The notes under the pieces are model-generated. The model saw nothing but the letters and a program-made list of their open reading frames with translations. It did not search any database and was not told where the DNA came from. The translations under genes and the position numbers were made by a program. Below, in pieces: positions 53,401 to 61,502 of a stretch of 64,000 nucleotides of DNA (the stretch's first letter is position 1; each line of letters begins with the position of its first letter). The stretch is taken from positions 12,462 through 76,461 of the forward strand of contig JBMOIC010000011.1 of assembly GCA_049317525.1 (NCBI GenBank), written 5' to 3'. The DNA comes from UBA961 sp049317525. Lineage in GTDB: Bacteria; Bacteroidota; Ignavibacteria; Kapaibacteriales; UBA961.

Positions 53401-54534
53401 GGCGATCCTTCATTGCATTTGAAAATACCAAATCTAGATGTACAAGTTCTTAGTATTAATAATTCCGACATTCCACAAAGTACTCCATTACCCGCTGATT
53501 CTTTATTACCCAAAGTAAAAGCTTTGCAAAAAGTAGAGATTCAAGGTGAGATTATTAAGTCGATTGATAAAACCAAGCTGAATTCTTTTAATGGTAGAAT
53601 ACTTTTAACAATGAAAGAACATGATATTCAGTTAAAAGCATTTGACCCAAAAGACAATGCTACCCATGAAATTCTAGAAAATGGTGGTGTGTTAAATAGA
53701 AGTTCTTACCCTGTAAAAGATGGCTCCTTTACCGCATCATTTGTTATTCCAAAGGATATTAGCTTTTCTAATAAAAAAGGGAAATTGTTTAGTTATGCAT
53801 ATGACTCAGAACAAGGAATTTCTGCCAAAGGATGCTCACAGGCCTTTATAGTAGGTGGTATTGAACAATCTGATGATATTGATAAATCTGGTCCTTCAAT
53901 ACAAGTATATATGGACGATAGGACTTTTCAACCTGGAAATTTAATAAGAAAATCTCCTCTTTTGATTGTAGACTTATTCGATGAAACTGGTATAAATTCT
54001 ACAGGTGCTGGTATCGGACATAAAATAGAAGCTTGGTTCAATACAAGCTATATACCAGTAGATTTAACCGATGGTTTCGAAACAGAAATTACTGATTCAA
54101 GAAAAGGTACAACACAAAAGCGAATATTAAATCTGCCTGTACAAACCACTTCTGTTCGTGTAAGAGCTTGGGATGTTTGGAATAATTATTCAGAAGCCGA
54201 AACTTATTTTAGATTAGCAGATAATGATTCAAATATGATTACTGAAGGATTAAGTATTTATCCTAATCCAATGATAAATTCTACTTCTATCAGATTTAAT
54301 CATAATCAAACCTTACCAACCTTTGCCGAAATTCGTATTTTTGCTGCCAATGGTGCTTTAATTAAATCTGATAAAGTTACCCAAAATGAACTCCATTCCT
54401 GGATTTATGAATGGGATGGAAAAGATAATGATGGAAATGCGGTTAGCTCTGGTTTATATATTTGTTCTGTGATTGCCTATTCAGCTAATGGATCTAGCAT
54501 GCGTATGACAGATGAAATATTGAAGATTAGATAA
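50446..54534 (+). CDS. porU: Type IX secretion system sortase PorU (C25 gingipain-like)
   Basis: 1362 residues, signal peptide ending near 'IAKADI'. PorU is the outer-membrane-attached cysteine protease that removes the CTD from T9SS cargo and transfers it to an anchor. The C25 peptidase domain spans about 620-1000: 'YLLLWGDGHYDYRG', the catalytic His in 'LLNWIGHGSPRLWA' (H865) and Cys in 'TAATCDFARFDDA' (C900), followed by 'GAIGVFAATRP'. The C-terminus ('LSIYPNPMINSTSIRF', 'WDGKDNDGNAVSSGLYIC') is a FlgD/CTD-like domain. It is directly followed by porV. Start at ATG 50446; a second Met nine residues on is possible. Confidence 0.93.
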   Translation: MAFSIVKNLMTNFQLSLVLGLIFAMSGNNIAKADIFLPKGCSIVTSTKEILILKFQPELKGFDTLRLTNGNLTILPRINGAFAVAKQSGGPLQLQYSIPITVPNAQAFQLYASKAQSVSRIKGMITPKPYMQLDGDNPAIPIYEIDEHLYQEQNHSAWSSLEYQGIARNRHLAQLSVIIAKYDNQSGTIDIPKNIIVEIRFTPNGPSISTVKDEYDPEISINHHETKDWILASSTAFSKNIAKVQETVKSKWLKMIVSSQGIYKVDAASLSSAGLSIKPEEIPTIKVYGNGAKLLSENVDSALSNTMNEQKIIVKTKANGELDAIYFYGEGPSGFTFKNGDYRHFTHPFSKENVYLITAGGSIGLRAEALPSLKDDQVISKPTQFNSRIFTEDELYNALAAPSGRTWYGKSVESTVPLNYSTILHGLSRSGEITYRYCVSHKSTKTGYFSISENNKVFDSIYVLGTNPYDSYYNYVESISSCEQSFTIPANTISNDNRSILKFSYRNPSAGATSSGFVDWFEILYPREFTATSNQLEIFSDSTINGGIEYSINQFSGNEIFGFDITDDKNPELLQNISVTGGLYIFRAMQKNNQAKRYFVASEFKNPKLIVTDFANLRQNISGASMLLITHADLMESAEKYKKFKESTSKISVKIATTEQIYNEFSSGITDITAIRDYVSYALNYWTNKPQYLLLWGDGHYDYRGIQLAATNYVPTYQTDQECGSFNATITSCIDDYFARTIGNDAKVDISAGRIPVLSPVNGLELVDKLQHYEENSDPGQWQTTVCLVADDGPVGVGSDGTQHTQQSENLASTVIPSDMQLKKIYLAEYPVENVPNGRRKPAVTQQLLTDINTTGAVLLNWIGHGSPRLWAHERVFEKETTIPQMINKDRLFYLTAATCDFARFDDAERESGAEELIRSTRGGAIGVFAATRPVFSYQNADICEMYYKFLFTKDANGDYLSIGDALYRTKQYLYDDNAEKYLILGDPSLHLKIPNLDVQVLSINNSDIPQSTPLPADSLLPKVKALQKVEIQGEIIKSIDKTKLNSFNGRILLTMKEHDIQLKAFDPKDNATHEILENGGVLNRSSYPVKDGSFTASFVIPKDISFSNKKGKLFSYAYDSEQGISAKGCSQAFIVGGIEQSDDIDKSGPSIQVYMDDRTFQPGNLIRKSPLLIVDLFDETGINSTGAGIGHKIEAWFNTSYIPVDLTDGFETEITDSRKGTTQKRILNLPVQTTSVRVRAWDVWNNYSEAETYFRLADNDSNMITEGLSIYPNPMINSTSIRFNHNQTLPTFAEIRIFAANGALIKSDKVTQNELHSWIYEWDGKDNDGNAVSSGLYICSVIAYSANGSSMRMTDEILKIR

Positions 54535-54573
54535 TTAAGACTTATTAATATTATAATGATAGATGGAATATTT

Positions 54574-55656
54574 ATGAAAAGACTATTGTGGGTTATGAGC
54601 AAGATTATTGCTTTTGTTCTATGCTCTGGAACTATTGCTTTTGGACAAGCTGCCGTTCCATTCATTACGATTTCTCCGGATTCTCGCGCAAATGGGATGG
54701 GAGAAGTTGGTACTGGTTTAGCCGATAATATTTATGCAACTCATTGGAATGTTGGTGGCTTGGCCTTTCAAATGCCAGAAACTACAAAAAAACTTAATAG
54801 AAAAGTTGGTTTAGCTTATGCAAAATGGTTGCCCCAATTTAATGCTGATTTGTTCTATGCGCATGCAGCATATGGACAATATGTTCCTAGCCTAGAAGGG
54901 ACAATTAATGTGAATTTTATGCTCATGAATCTTGGCGAATTCAAAAGAACAGACTTTAGTGGAAAAGTCCTTAATACATTTCGTTCTTTCGAGTTTGCAT
55001 TAGGTTTTGGTTATGGAACTTTGATAGCTGATGATATTGGTGCTGGATTTCAATTAAAATATATTCAATCTAATCTCGGGGCACCTGTCAATGCACAAGG
55101 AAGTGGTACTGGCGATGGCATCGGTAGAAGTGTTGCTTTCGATTTAGGTATGCTGTGGCGTCCCTCTAATCTTGATCTATTCGGATGGGATATTGGCGAC
55201 AAATTTGGCCTTGGTTTTAATCTTGCTAATATTGGGCCTAAAGTAACCTATTTAAATGTCTCTGATCCATTACCAACTACCTTAAGACTTGGTACTTCAC
55301 TTAAAGTTCTAGAAGATGAATTTAATGAACTAACTTTAGCTGTTGATATCGCTAAATTACTTGTAAGACGCGATAGTTTGGTAAATGATCCTATACCAAA
55401 ATCATTTATTACTGCTTGGGAAGTTGGTGGCATTGAATCTTCATTTGGTATGGAATATTGGTATGAAAAAGTAGTTGCTTTAAGGGCTGGTTATTTTACA
55501 GAACCAGCTTCTGTAGGTAATAGACGGTTTTTTACCTTCGGTACTGGTATTCGTTATGATGTATTTAATATGGATTTCAGTTTTATCATTCCAACAGAAG
55601 AAAATCATCCTTTGGGTAATACAATGAGATTTTCTCTTATTGGTAATATTCCTTAA
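54574..55656 (+). CDS. porV: Type IX secretion outer-membrane protein PorV
   Basis: 360 residues from ATG 54574 with a TGGA upstream; an earlier ATG (54556) has no such site. Signal peptide to 'AFGQ'. 'PFITISPDSRANGMGEVGTGL' and 'ATHWNVGGLAFQ' are the PorV/PorQ N-terminal signatures, followed by beta-barrel strands. PorV escorts cargo from the translocon to PorU. Forty bases after porU, so one transcript. Followed by a terminator. Confidence 0.93.
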   Translation: MKRLLWVMSKIIAFVLCSGTIAFGQAAVPFITISPDSRANGMGEVGTGLADNIYATHWNVGGLAFQMPETTKKLNRKVGLAYAKWLPQFNADLFYAHAAYGQYVPSLEGTINVNFMLMNLGEFKRTDFSGKVLNTFRSFEFALGFGYGTLIADDIGAGFQLKYIQSNLGAPVNAQGSGTGDGIGRSVAFDLGMLWRPSNLDLFGWDIGDKFGLGFNLANIGPKVTYLNVSDPLPTTLRLGTSLKVLEDEFNELTLAVDIAKLLVRRDSLVNDPIPKSFITAWEVGGIESSFGMEYWYEKVVALRAGYFTEPASVGNRRFFTFGTGIRYDVFNMDFSFIIPTEENHPLGNTMRFSLIGNIP

Positions 55657-55682
55657 ATAATAAAAAATAAAGAAATTCTTAA

Positions 55683-55717
55683 AGGGAAATATCTATTTGG
55701 TATTTCCCTGTTTTTTT
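55683..55717 (+). terminator. Terminator after porV
   Basis: AGGGAAATA, loop TCTATTTGG, TATTTCCCT then G and seven T. Ends the porUV transcript 26 bases after the stop. Confidence 0.88.
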
Positions 55718-55726
55718 GTCTAATAA

Positions 55727-57040
55727 ATGAATATAAATAATCGTATTAAATTGCTACTAAACAATGTTTTTTTACAAAAGAATACAATTTTATGGCTATT
55801 ATTATTAGCTTTTTGTATTCGGGTTTTATTGATTGTAATTACACATCAACAGCCATTATCCGACGCTTATGATTATCATATATTAGCTTTAAATATTTCA
55901 GAGCACGGTATTTTTGGATATGATACTATTCATACTGCATATCGTCCAATTGGATATCCATTTTTATTGAGTTTAGTTTATACATTATTTCCATTTTATA
56001 AAGCAGGGCAAATATTTCAATCATTATTAATTGTATTGTCAGGCTATTTGATTTATCATATTATTCTCTTCATTAAATCACATAAAAAATCTGCCATAGT
56101 GGGGGCATTTATCTGGCTTTTTATTCCTATTACAATTGCACAATCCTTATTGCTTTTATCTGAGCCATTATGTACTCTTTTGCTTTTACTAAGTACATAT
56201 ATATTAATTAAAAAAACTAAAATATATTGGCATTTTATTTCTGGAATAATTCTGGGATATTCTATCCTTACAAGACCAACATCTTTAATTCCAATTATAG
56301 TATTATTAATAATTTATCTATACAAAAAGAAATCTTTATATAAACATGTAATACCATCTATTATCGTAATGGTCTTAGGGATTCTGTGTGCAATTACACC
56401 TTGGATGATAAGAAATTATGCTGTTTTTGGTAAACCTCAATTAGCAACAAATGGCGGAATAAATTTTTGGATAGGTAATAATCAACAAGCAAACGGATCG
56501 TATAAATTAACCCATGAACCTCCTGAATTAATTAATATCAAAAATGAAATTCAAATAGATTCAATTGGATATGCATTAGGCCTACAATATATCATAGAAA
56601 ATCCTAAAAAAACCATTGTGATGATTCCCCAAAAAATTGGATTTATGTGGTCTTCAGATATGTACATGTTATTATCTTTTTTAACAAGTGATACTCATCA
56701 TAAAAGTTATAAGCTTACAGCTGCTTCAATACCATTCCATTTCTCATTATTAGCACTTTTACCTAGTTTAATACTATTAATATATGGTTGGTATAGTCTT
56801 GGTTATGTGGCCTCTACAGAATATGGCAAATTGTCATTATTGTTTATATTCTTATGGACATGTGTGCATATTGTCTTTTTTGGATCGGCTAGATATCATG
56901 AGCCCTTATTACCTTTTTTTATTATAGCAATAGCATTATCATCCTTCACTAAAACAACCCATACATCAATCAATTATTATATTCTACCAATGGCACAATG
57001 CATATTATTTATTGCAGAGATGGTATATATTTATTATTAA
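55727..57040 (+). CDS. GT39-like membrane glycosyltransferase
   Basis: 437 residues with about ten transmembrane helices. 'HQQPLSDAYDYHILALN' with an acidic catalytic region in the first outward loop, 'GYDTIHTAYRPIGYPFLLSL', 'LTRPTSLIPIIVLLII' and 'TPWMIRNYAVFGKPQLATNG' are typical of PMT/ArnT-type (GT39-like, GT-C fold) transferases, which use polyprenyl-phosphate sugars. A polyprenol-phosphate mannose synthase at 866 could supply the donor. Acceptor unknown, perhaps a secreted protein or lipid. Own transcript after the porV terminator. Confidence 0.78.
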   Translation: MNINNRIKLLLNNVFLQKNTILWLLLLAFCIRVLLIVITHQQPLSDAYDYHILALNISEHGIFGYDTIHTAYRPIGYPFLLSLVYTLFPFYKAGQIFQSLLIVLSGYLIYHIILFIKSHKKSAIVGAFIWLFIPITIAQSLLLLSEPLCTLLLLLSTYILIKKTKIYWHFISGIILGYSILTRPTSLIPIIVLLIIYLYKKKSLYKHVIPSIIVMVLGILCAITPWMIRNYAVFGKPQLATNGGINFWIGNNQQANGSYKLTHEPPELINIKNEIQIDSIGYALGLQYIIENPKKTIVMIPQKIGFMWSSDMYMLLSFLTSDTHHKSYKLTAASIPFHFSLLALLPSLILLIYGWYSLGYVASTEYGKLSLLFIFLWTCVHIVFFGSARYHEPLLPFFIIAIALSSFTKTTHTSINYYILPMAQCILFIAEMVYIYY

Positions 57041-57181
57041 TGTTTTTGTATGTAAAACGAGTATTCGGTATTTAAATCAAAGTATCAATTTATCTTCATG
57101 TTAAATATAGATACGATTAGAATTGGCATAGAAATTAATATTAACATTAAAAGACTTCTTGAATTATTATAAAGCATAAAC

Positions 57182-57541
57182 ATGAATCCACCAATCACCA
57201 TAGAAAGACCAAAGCCTTATTTATTGAAGATAGTTTGGCAAGACAAATCAGAACATATAATTCAATTAGAAAAAATGCGAGAGGAATGTCCATGTGCTGC
57301 ATGCCAAGGGGAGGAAATTATGGGACAAAGAATATCCTTTGGAATAAAGACATTTTTACCGGGTATGAATGAATTAGAAGCATTAATACCGGTAGGAAAT
57401 TATGGTATTCAGGCAAATTGGAAGGATGGCCATCATACAGGAATTTATACATGGGAAAAACTACGTCAATTGTCTGAAAAATATACATTGTCTTTTTCAG
57501 ATTTAGAGCAATTATCACAAATGGAAGATAATAAACAGTGA
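57182..57541 (+). CDS. DUF971 domain protein (GBBH-like N-terminal domain)
   Basis: 119 residues. 'ECPCAACQGEE', 'PVGNYGIQANWKDGHHTGIYTWEKLRQL' (in parts) match the DUF971 domain, with a zinc- or Fe-S-like CxxCxxC cluster 'CPCAAC'. Such proteins often go with Fe-S cluster carrier ApbC/Mrp or gamma-butyrobetaine hydroxylase. Its stop overlaps the next gene (TGATG), so coupled translation is likely. Precise role unknown. Confidence 0.85.
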   Translation: MNPPITIERPKPYLLKIVWQDKSEHIIQLEKMREECPCAACQGEEIMGQRISFGIKTFLPGMNELEALIPVGNYGIQANWKDGHHTGIYTWEKLRQLSEKYTLSFSDLEQLSQMEDNKQ

Positions 57542-60351
57542 TGAAAGCACTTTTCTTGATACTGTTTGTTTGTTCATTTTCTATATCTATATATGGCCAA
57601 CAGGGTTTTGATCAAAAAGCATTTCAATTATTAGATACATCTTTACTTAAGTTAAAGATGCAAAGAAAAGATTTGTTTATGAATTGGGATGCTATCAGCA
57701 TAGACAAGCATCGATCATTATTACAAAAACGTCTTTTTGAAAAACCTATGGATATGGGAGATATTGTAAATAACCATGTTCAATTATTTAGTACCTATTC
57801 TTCGTCAAATGCTGATAAGTGGTTTTCATTGATGCTTAACGATGCAGGTGGAATACAATATGATGCTGCATATCTTTCAGATAATATTTCTGCAACAAAA
57901 TTAGATGGGATATTGGGTTTAGGATTAGACACGATTTCAAATTTGACTACAGCCTTTGTAATTAGACAGTATATTGGGCCTTTGATATCTGCCATTCAAA
58001 ATATGCAAAAATCTAGATTTGAATTATTAAAAAATACATTTTTAGTAAGCCAAGCAGACTCAATGATAATGGTTTCAAAAGAGGGGGAATCTGCAAATAT
58101 ATATGAACTTAAGGCAGCTGAGATACAAGGGCAATTTGTATCTAAACAATTTTATCATCAGGCTGAATCTCCTAAAACAATTATTTCTAATGGTTTATCT
58201 TTAGCTAGAACATATGAAGGTCTGATTCAAATCAGCAAGGGAATGCATGAAGTATATAGAAACTCATTAGAACCAATAAAAATTAAAACTAAGTATGGAA
58301 TGATTGCCATTGGAAGTTATGGTAATGATATATATCAGGGAGATTATATCTTTATTTTAGATCCAGGAGGAGATGACATTTATATTCCAATATCTGGTAA
58401 AGCACAAGCTTTAACAAAACCAATACAATGTATTATAGATTTAGGTGGTAATGATAAATATTTAGGTGGCGATTTCTCTATTGCTTCTGGATTATTTGGC
58501 GCTGGATTATTATATGATGTCCAAGGTGATGATTTATATCATTCACATAATTTTTCTCAAGCATCGGGTGTTTTTGGTATTGGATATTTACATGATTATG
58601 ATGGAAATGATACATATAGAGCTGGTTCTAATACTCAAGCAATGGGTTCTTTTGGAATTGGCTTATTTATAGATGATGCTGGCAATGATACTTATACAAT
58701 AGATGCGCATGGACAAGCATTTGCAGCAACCCAAGGTATTGGCATATTGGCTGATAGGACAGGCAATGATACATATATATGTGCAAGCCCTTTTCAAGAT
58801 TTTTTACGATATGATGCACATTATGAGTCATTTGCACAAGGAGCAGCATTGGGATATCGTCCGATTGCCTCAGGAGGCTTTGCATTATTGATGGATTTAC
58901 GAGGAAATGACACATATATAGCTGATATTTATGCTCAAGGTACAGGCTATTGGTATTCATTTGGGGCATTATACGATGCTGAGGGAGAAGATAAATATCA
59001 AGCATATCAATATGCTCAAGGCTCGGGGGTTCATTTGGCCCAAGGATTATTATGGGATAAACAAGGTGATGATATATATGTATCTCATGGAGTATCGCAG
59101 GGCTGTGGTCATGATATAGCAAGTGGAATCTTAGTTGATGAAGCAGGAAATGATAGTTATCAAACTGAAAGTCTATCATTAGGTGCAGGAAATGCAAATG
59201 CAATTTCCATATTTTTAGATCTTATAGGAAGTGATTCTTATATAGCTAAAAATACTACGAATACTATGGGATATTCAGATTTCAGAAGAAATTATGGTAT
59301 GATAGGAATTTTTGCAGATGGAAATGGTGTGGACATATATGGAAGTCAATTAAAAAATAATTCATTCACACTTCAATCTACATTTGGAGTTTTTTTAGAT
59401 CAAGATATTCTTCATCCTAGCACATTACCAATTGCAACTACAAATCAAGCAAGTATCAATGAACCTTTATCACAAAGTATTGATAGTTTATTTATTCAAG
59501 CATCAGCAGCACCACAAAAATATCAGTACAATGTAATTCCAGCCAGAAATGCATTGATATCAAAAGGAATGGACGCAATATTATTCTTATCTACAAAGCT
59601 TGGAACAGAATCTCCAAGAGAGAGATTAGCATTAGACTATTTATTGCCAAAGTTAAATGAGACATATGCTGATACAATACAATCTATATTAATTGATTCT
59701 TTAGAATCAGAAATATATGAAGTAAAGACTTTTGCATTAGCGATGTGTGGTAAATTGAAAATAAAAAAAGCAATCGACAATATGTATTCTTATACTAATG
59801 ATCAAGATTGGAGAATCAGAGCATTGTGCGCTCAACAATTAGGAGAGATTGGAGATACTTCTCATATTCTCATAGATACATTAGTGCAATTACTAAATGA
59901 TACACATCAATCTGTTAGGGCAAGGGCAGCATATTCAATAGGTATATTACTTCCCAGTAATGTCTCTCAGATTTTTAAGTCACTTTTACAAAAATCAGAA
60001 TTTCAATTGATAAGAAATAGCGCCATACAAGGTATAATGAATTCAAAAAAGTTGATTACTAATAACTTGCAGATATTGTTTGGCAATGGCATAAATACAG
60101 AAATGAAACTGTATCTATCATCTGCTATAGTACATAAAGACTCAAGCGTAACTGTGAAAGATATAGCTACATTGTGCTTAAATCAAGAAATTCCAATCAA
60201 AAAGGAATTGTATTCTTTAATCCAAAAAGAATATGAAATCAAAAAAGATGCATTCTGGGCGACAGTAATAGAGGATATCATCAGTAATGAAAAAGAAAGC
60301 AAACTGCTGGCAATATTTAAATTTGAAAAAAAAGAAAAGAAGAAGAAATAA
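57541..60351 (+). CDS. Secreted protein with tandem GNDxY repeats and HEAT repeats
   Basis: 936 residues from ATG 57541, overlapping the DUF971 stop by one base. Signal peptide to 'IYGQ'. Residues 261-620 are about twelve tandem units of mostly 26-27 residues, each 'GNDxY' or 'GDDxY' then a hydrophilic segment, 'Q-A/G-x-G' and 'GxGxLxD'. They recall RTX nonapeptide-like GGxGxD repeats but differ in spacing. From about 650 to 930 there are HEAT-like helical repeats ('DQDWRIRALCAQQLGEIGD', 'SVRARAAYSIGILL'). No clear T9SS sorting domain. It ends with a Lys-rich tail. Not recognised as a characterised family. Confidence 0.8.
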   Translation: MKALFLILFVCSFSISIYGQQGFDQKAFQLLDTSLLKLKMQRKDLFMNWDAISIDKHRSLLQKRLFEKPMDMGDIVNNHVQLFSTYSSSNADKWFSLMLNDAGGIQYDAAYLSDNISATKLDGILGLGLDTISNLTTAFVIRQYIGPLISAIQNMQKSRFELLKNTFLVSQADSMIMVSKEGESANIYELKAAEIQGQFVSKQFYHQAESPKTIISNGLSLARTYEGLIQISKGMHEVYRNSLEPIKIKTKYGMIAIGSYGNDIYQGDYIFILDPGGDDIYIPISGKAQALTKPIQCIIDLGGNDKYLGGDFSIASGLFGAGLLYDVQGDDLYHSHNFSQASGVFGIGYLHDYDGNDTYRAGSNTQAMGSFGIGLFIDDAGNDTYTIDAHGQAFAATQGIGILADRTGNDTYICASPFQDFLRYDAHYESFAQGAALGYRPIASGGFALLMDLRGNDTYIADIYAQGTGYWYSFGALYDAEGEDKYQAYQYAQGSGVHLAQGLLWDKQGDDIYVSHGVSQGCGHDIASGILVDEAGNDSYQTESLSLGAGNANAISIFLDLIGSDSYIAKNTTNTMGYSDFRRNYGMIGIFADGNGVDIYGSQLKNNSFTLQSTFGVFLDQDILHPSTLPIATTNQASINEPLSQSIDSLFIQASAAPQKYQYNVIPARNALISKGMDAILFLSTKLGTESPRERLALDYLLPKLNETYADTIQSILIDSLESEIYEVKTFALAMCGKLKIKKAIDNMYSYTNDQDWRIRALCAQQLGEIGDTSHILIDTLVQLLNDTHQSVRARAAYSIGILLPSNVSQIFKSLLQKSEFQLIRNSAIQGIMNSKKLITNNLQILFGNGINTEMKLYLSSAIVHKDSSVTVKDIATLCLNQEIPIKKELYSLIQKEYEIKKDAFWATVIEDIISNEKESKLLAIFKFEKKEKKKK
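58366..59400 (+). repeat. Tandem GNDxY-type protein repeats within the secreted HEAT protein
   Basis: About twelve units at roughly 26-27 codons (one at about 46), conserved at G-[ND]-D-x-Y and G-x-G-x-[LI]-x-D. The DNA copies are diverged, so this is a protein-level repeat rather than a recent DNA expansion. Confidence 0.8.
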
Positions 60352-60419
60352 ATATTGCATGGCATGATTTTAGATAGAAAAAAATGTGTCTGAAATGTAT
60401 ATTTAGTTGTTTTGACATA

Positions 60420-60437
60420 TGTGTAAATTATTACACA
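60420..60437. promoter_or_regulatory. Crp-like palindrome TGTGTA-N6-TACACA, second copy
   Basis: TGTGTA (60420-60425), AATTAT, TACACA (60432-60437); the arms extend one pair to TGTGTAA-ATTA-TTACACA. Same arms and spacer length as the site before porU at 50101-50118. Confidence 0.45.
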
Positions 60438-60756
60438 CTTTTATCCACACATTATAGTGAATGAAGTGCATAGATTTAAAAATTGGAACAACAAATTGGC
60501 CATGTATTATTAAAACATTATTTGTTAGTTTTCATATATTTAGTAAATTTACACATTGTACTATAGCCGTTTTACATAAATTTTAAAACAAAGCTATATG
60601 AACTTTTATATAAGTCTTTATTGATTATATACTTGCGATATTTATCGGATATACATACTTCGTATGTTTCTTGCTGAATAGTAATTTTTTTCTCTAAGCG
60701 ACTTGGTATAAAACCAAGGAAAATCGCATTAGATGAAAGAAATTAGACTATTTATT

Positions 60757-60773
60757 TTGGAATGATTCTTGCA
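60757..60773 (+). promoter_or_regulatory. Sigma-54-like -24/-12 promoter
   Basis: TTGG at 60757-60760 and TTGCA at 60769-60773, with 10 bases between the GG and GC, the required spacing. Matches YTGGcAcG-N4-TTGCW except C to A and C to T in the middle. Predicted start at about 60784, giving a leader of some 80 bases before ATG 60867. Confidence 0.4.
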
Positions 60774-60866
60774 TGCAATAGCTTGCTATGAGTAAAAGCT
60801 CAAAGAATTCTGACACTTTACTTTTGAAAATTTTATTAAAAAATAGACTCAATTACAGGAGTATTT

Positions 60867-61451
60867 ATGAAAGTTGTTTTAAAAAATGTGATGTTTTCAA
60901 TGCTTGTTCTTTTGGGAATGAGTGTTGCAAGTACATCCATTGTTCAAGCACAGGCGCCGGCTAAAGTTAATTGGCATGTTATTGCTAGTGGTGGTGCTAT
61001 TAATGTTGCTAGTGGGCAATACAGAACTTCCTCTACAATTGGCCAACCTGTTGTAGGAACTGTGTCTGCAAGTCCTTATAAAATGTATATAGGATTTTGG
61101 GGTTTTGCTGGACTAGCATCTGGTCCTGTTGGAGTAGATGATAATACAGGTACTATGGGTTCTAATCCATTATTATTTAATTATCCTAATCCTTTTGCAT
61201 ATCAAACAACTATCAATTTTATTGTAGAGCAAAGTGCTACTGTATCAATTAAAATTTATGATATGGTAGGTAGAGAAGTAAGAACCTTAGTAAATAATGA
61301 GTTTAGAGAAATTGGTGATCATATGGTTACTTGGGATGCAAAAGATGATTCTGGTGCAGACTTAGGCGCCGGCAATTATATATGTGAGATGTCATTAACA
61401 AGTGCAGGGGATAATATGAAGTCCCGCATTCCAATGATGTTGGTTAAATAA
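60867..61451 (+). CDS. Small secreted protein with FlgD/T9SS-type C-terminal domain
   Basis: 194 residues after a CAGGAG ribosome-binding sequence. Signal peptide to 'VQAQ'. N-terminal part 'VIASGGAINVASGQYRTSST' and 'IGQPVVGTVS', 'YKMYIGFWGF' is a frequent opening in Bacteroidota/Chlorobi secreted proteins. C-terminal sorting-like domain: 'NYPNPFAYQTTINFIV', 'VSIKIYDMVGREVRTL', 'WDAKDDSGADLGAGNYICEM'. A short, perhaps abundant cell-surface protein. It has a sigma-54-like promoter and a long upstream region. Confidence 0.85.
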   Translation: MKVVLKNVMFSMLVLLGMSVASTSIVQAQAPAKVNWHVIASGGAINVASGQYRTSSTIGQPVVGTVSASPYKMYIGFWGFAGLASGPVGVDDNTGTMGSNPLLFNYPNPFAYQTTINFIVEQSATVSIKIYDMVGREVRTLVNNEFREIGDHMVTWDAKDDSGADLGAGNYICEMSLTSAGDNMKSRIPMMLVK

Positions 61452-61502
61452 TAACATTGAATTTAAAATTTTAAAATATTATATTTTTTTTTGGAGTTTA
61501 GC

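Larger units (their letters stand above)
60352..60866. other. 515-base intergenic region before the 60.9 kb secreted protein
   Basis: No gene found. In order: Crp-like palindrome (60420-60437), a DnaA-box-like TTATCCACA (60441-60449), hairpin ACATAC-TTC-GTATGT (60653-60667), a nested hairpin GCGA-CTTGGT...ACCAAG-GAAAA-TCGC (60698-60727), and a sigma-54-like element (60757-60773). Could hold a leader or small RNA; nothing matches a riboswitch class I know. Confidence 0.6.

Noticed and set aside
58667..59203. A 178-residue minus-strand open frame rich in His and Leu
   Set aside because: Antisense of the GNDxY repeat region; the composition follows directly from ATA/GAT/TAT codons on the other strand. 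No ribosome-binding site.
60441..60449. TTATCCACA as an origin of replication
   Set aside because: Only one perfect DnaA box lies in this region, there is no dnaA, dnaN or gidA nearby and no box cluster.
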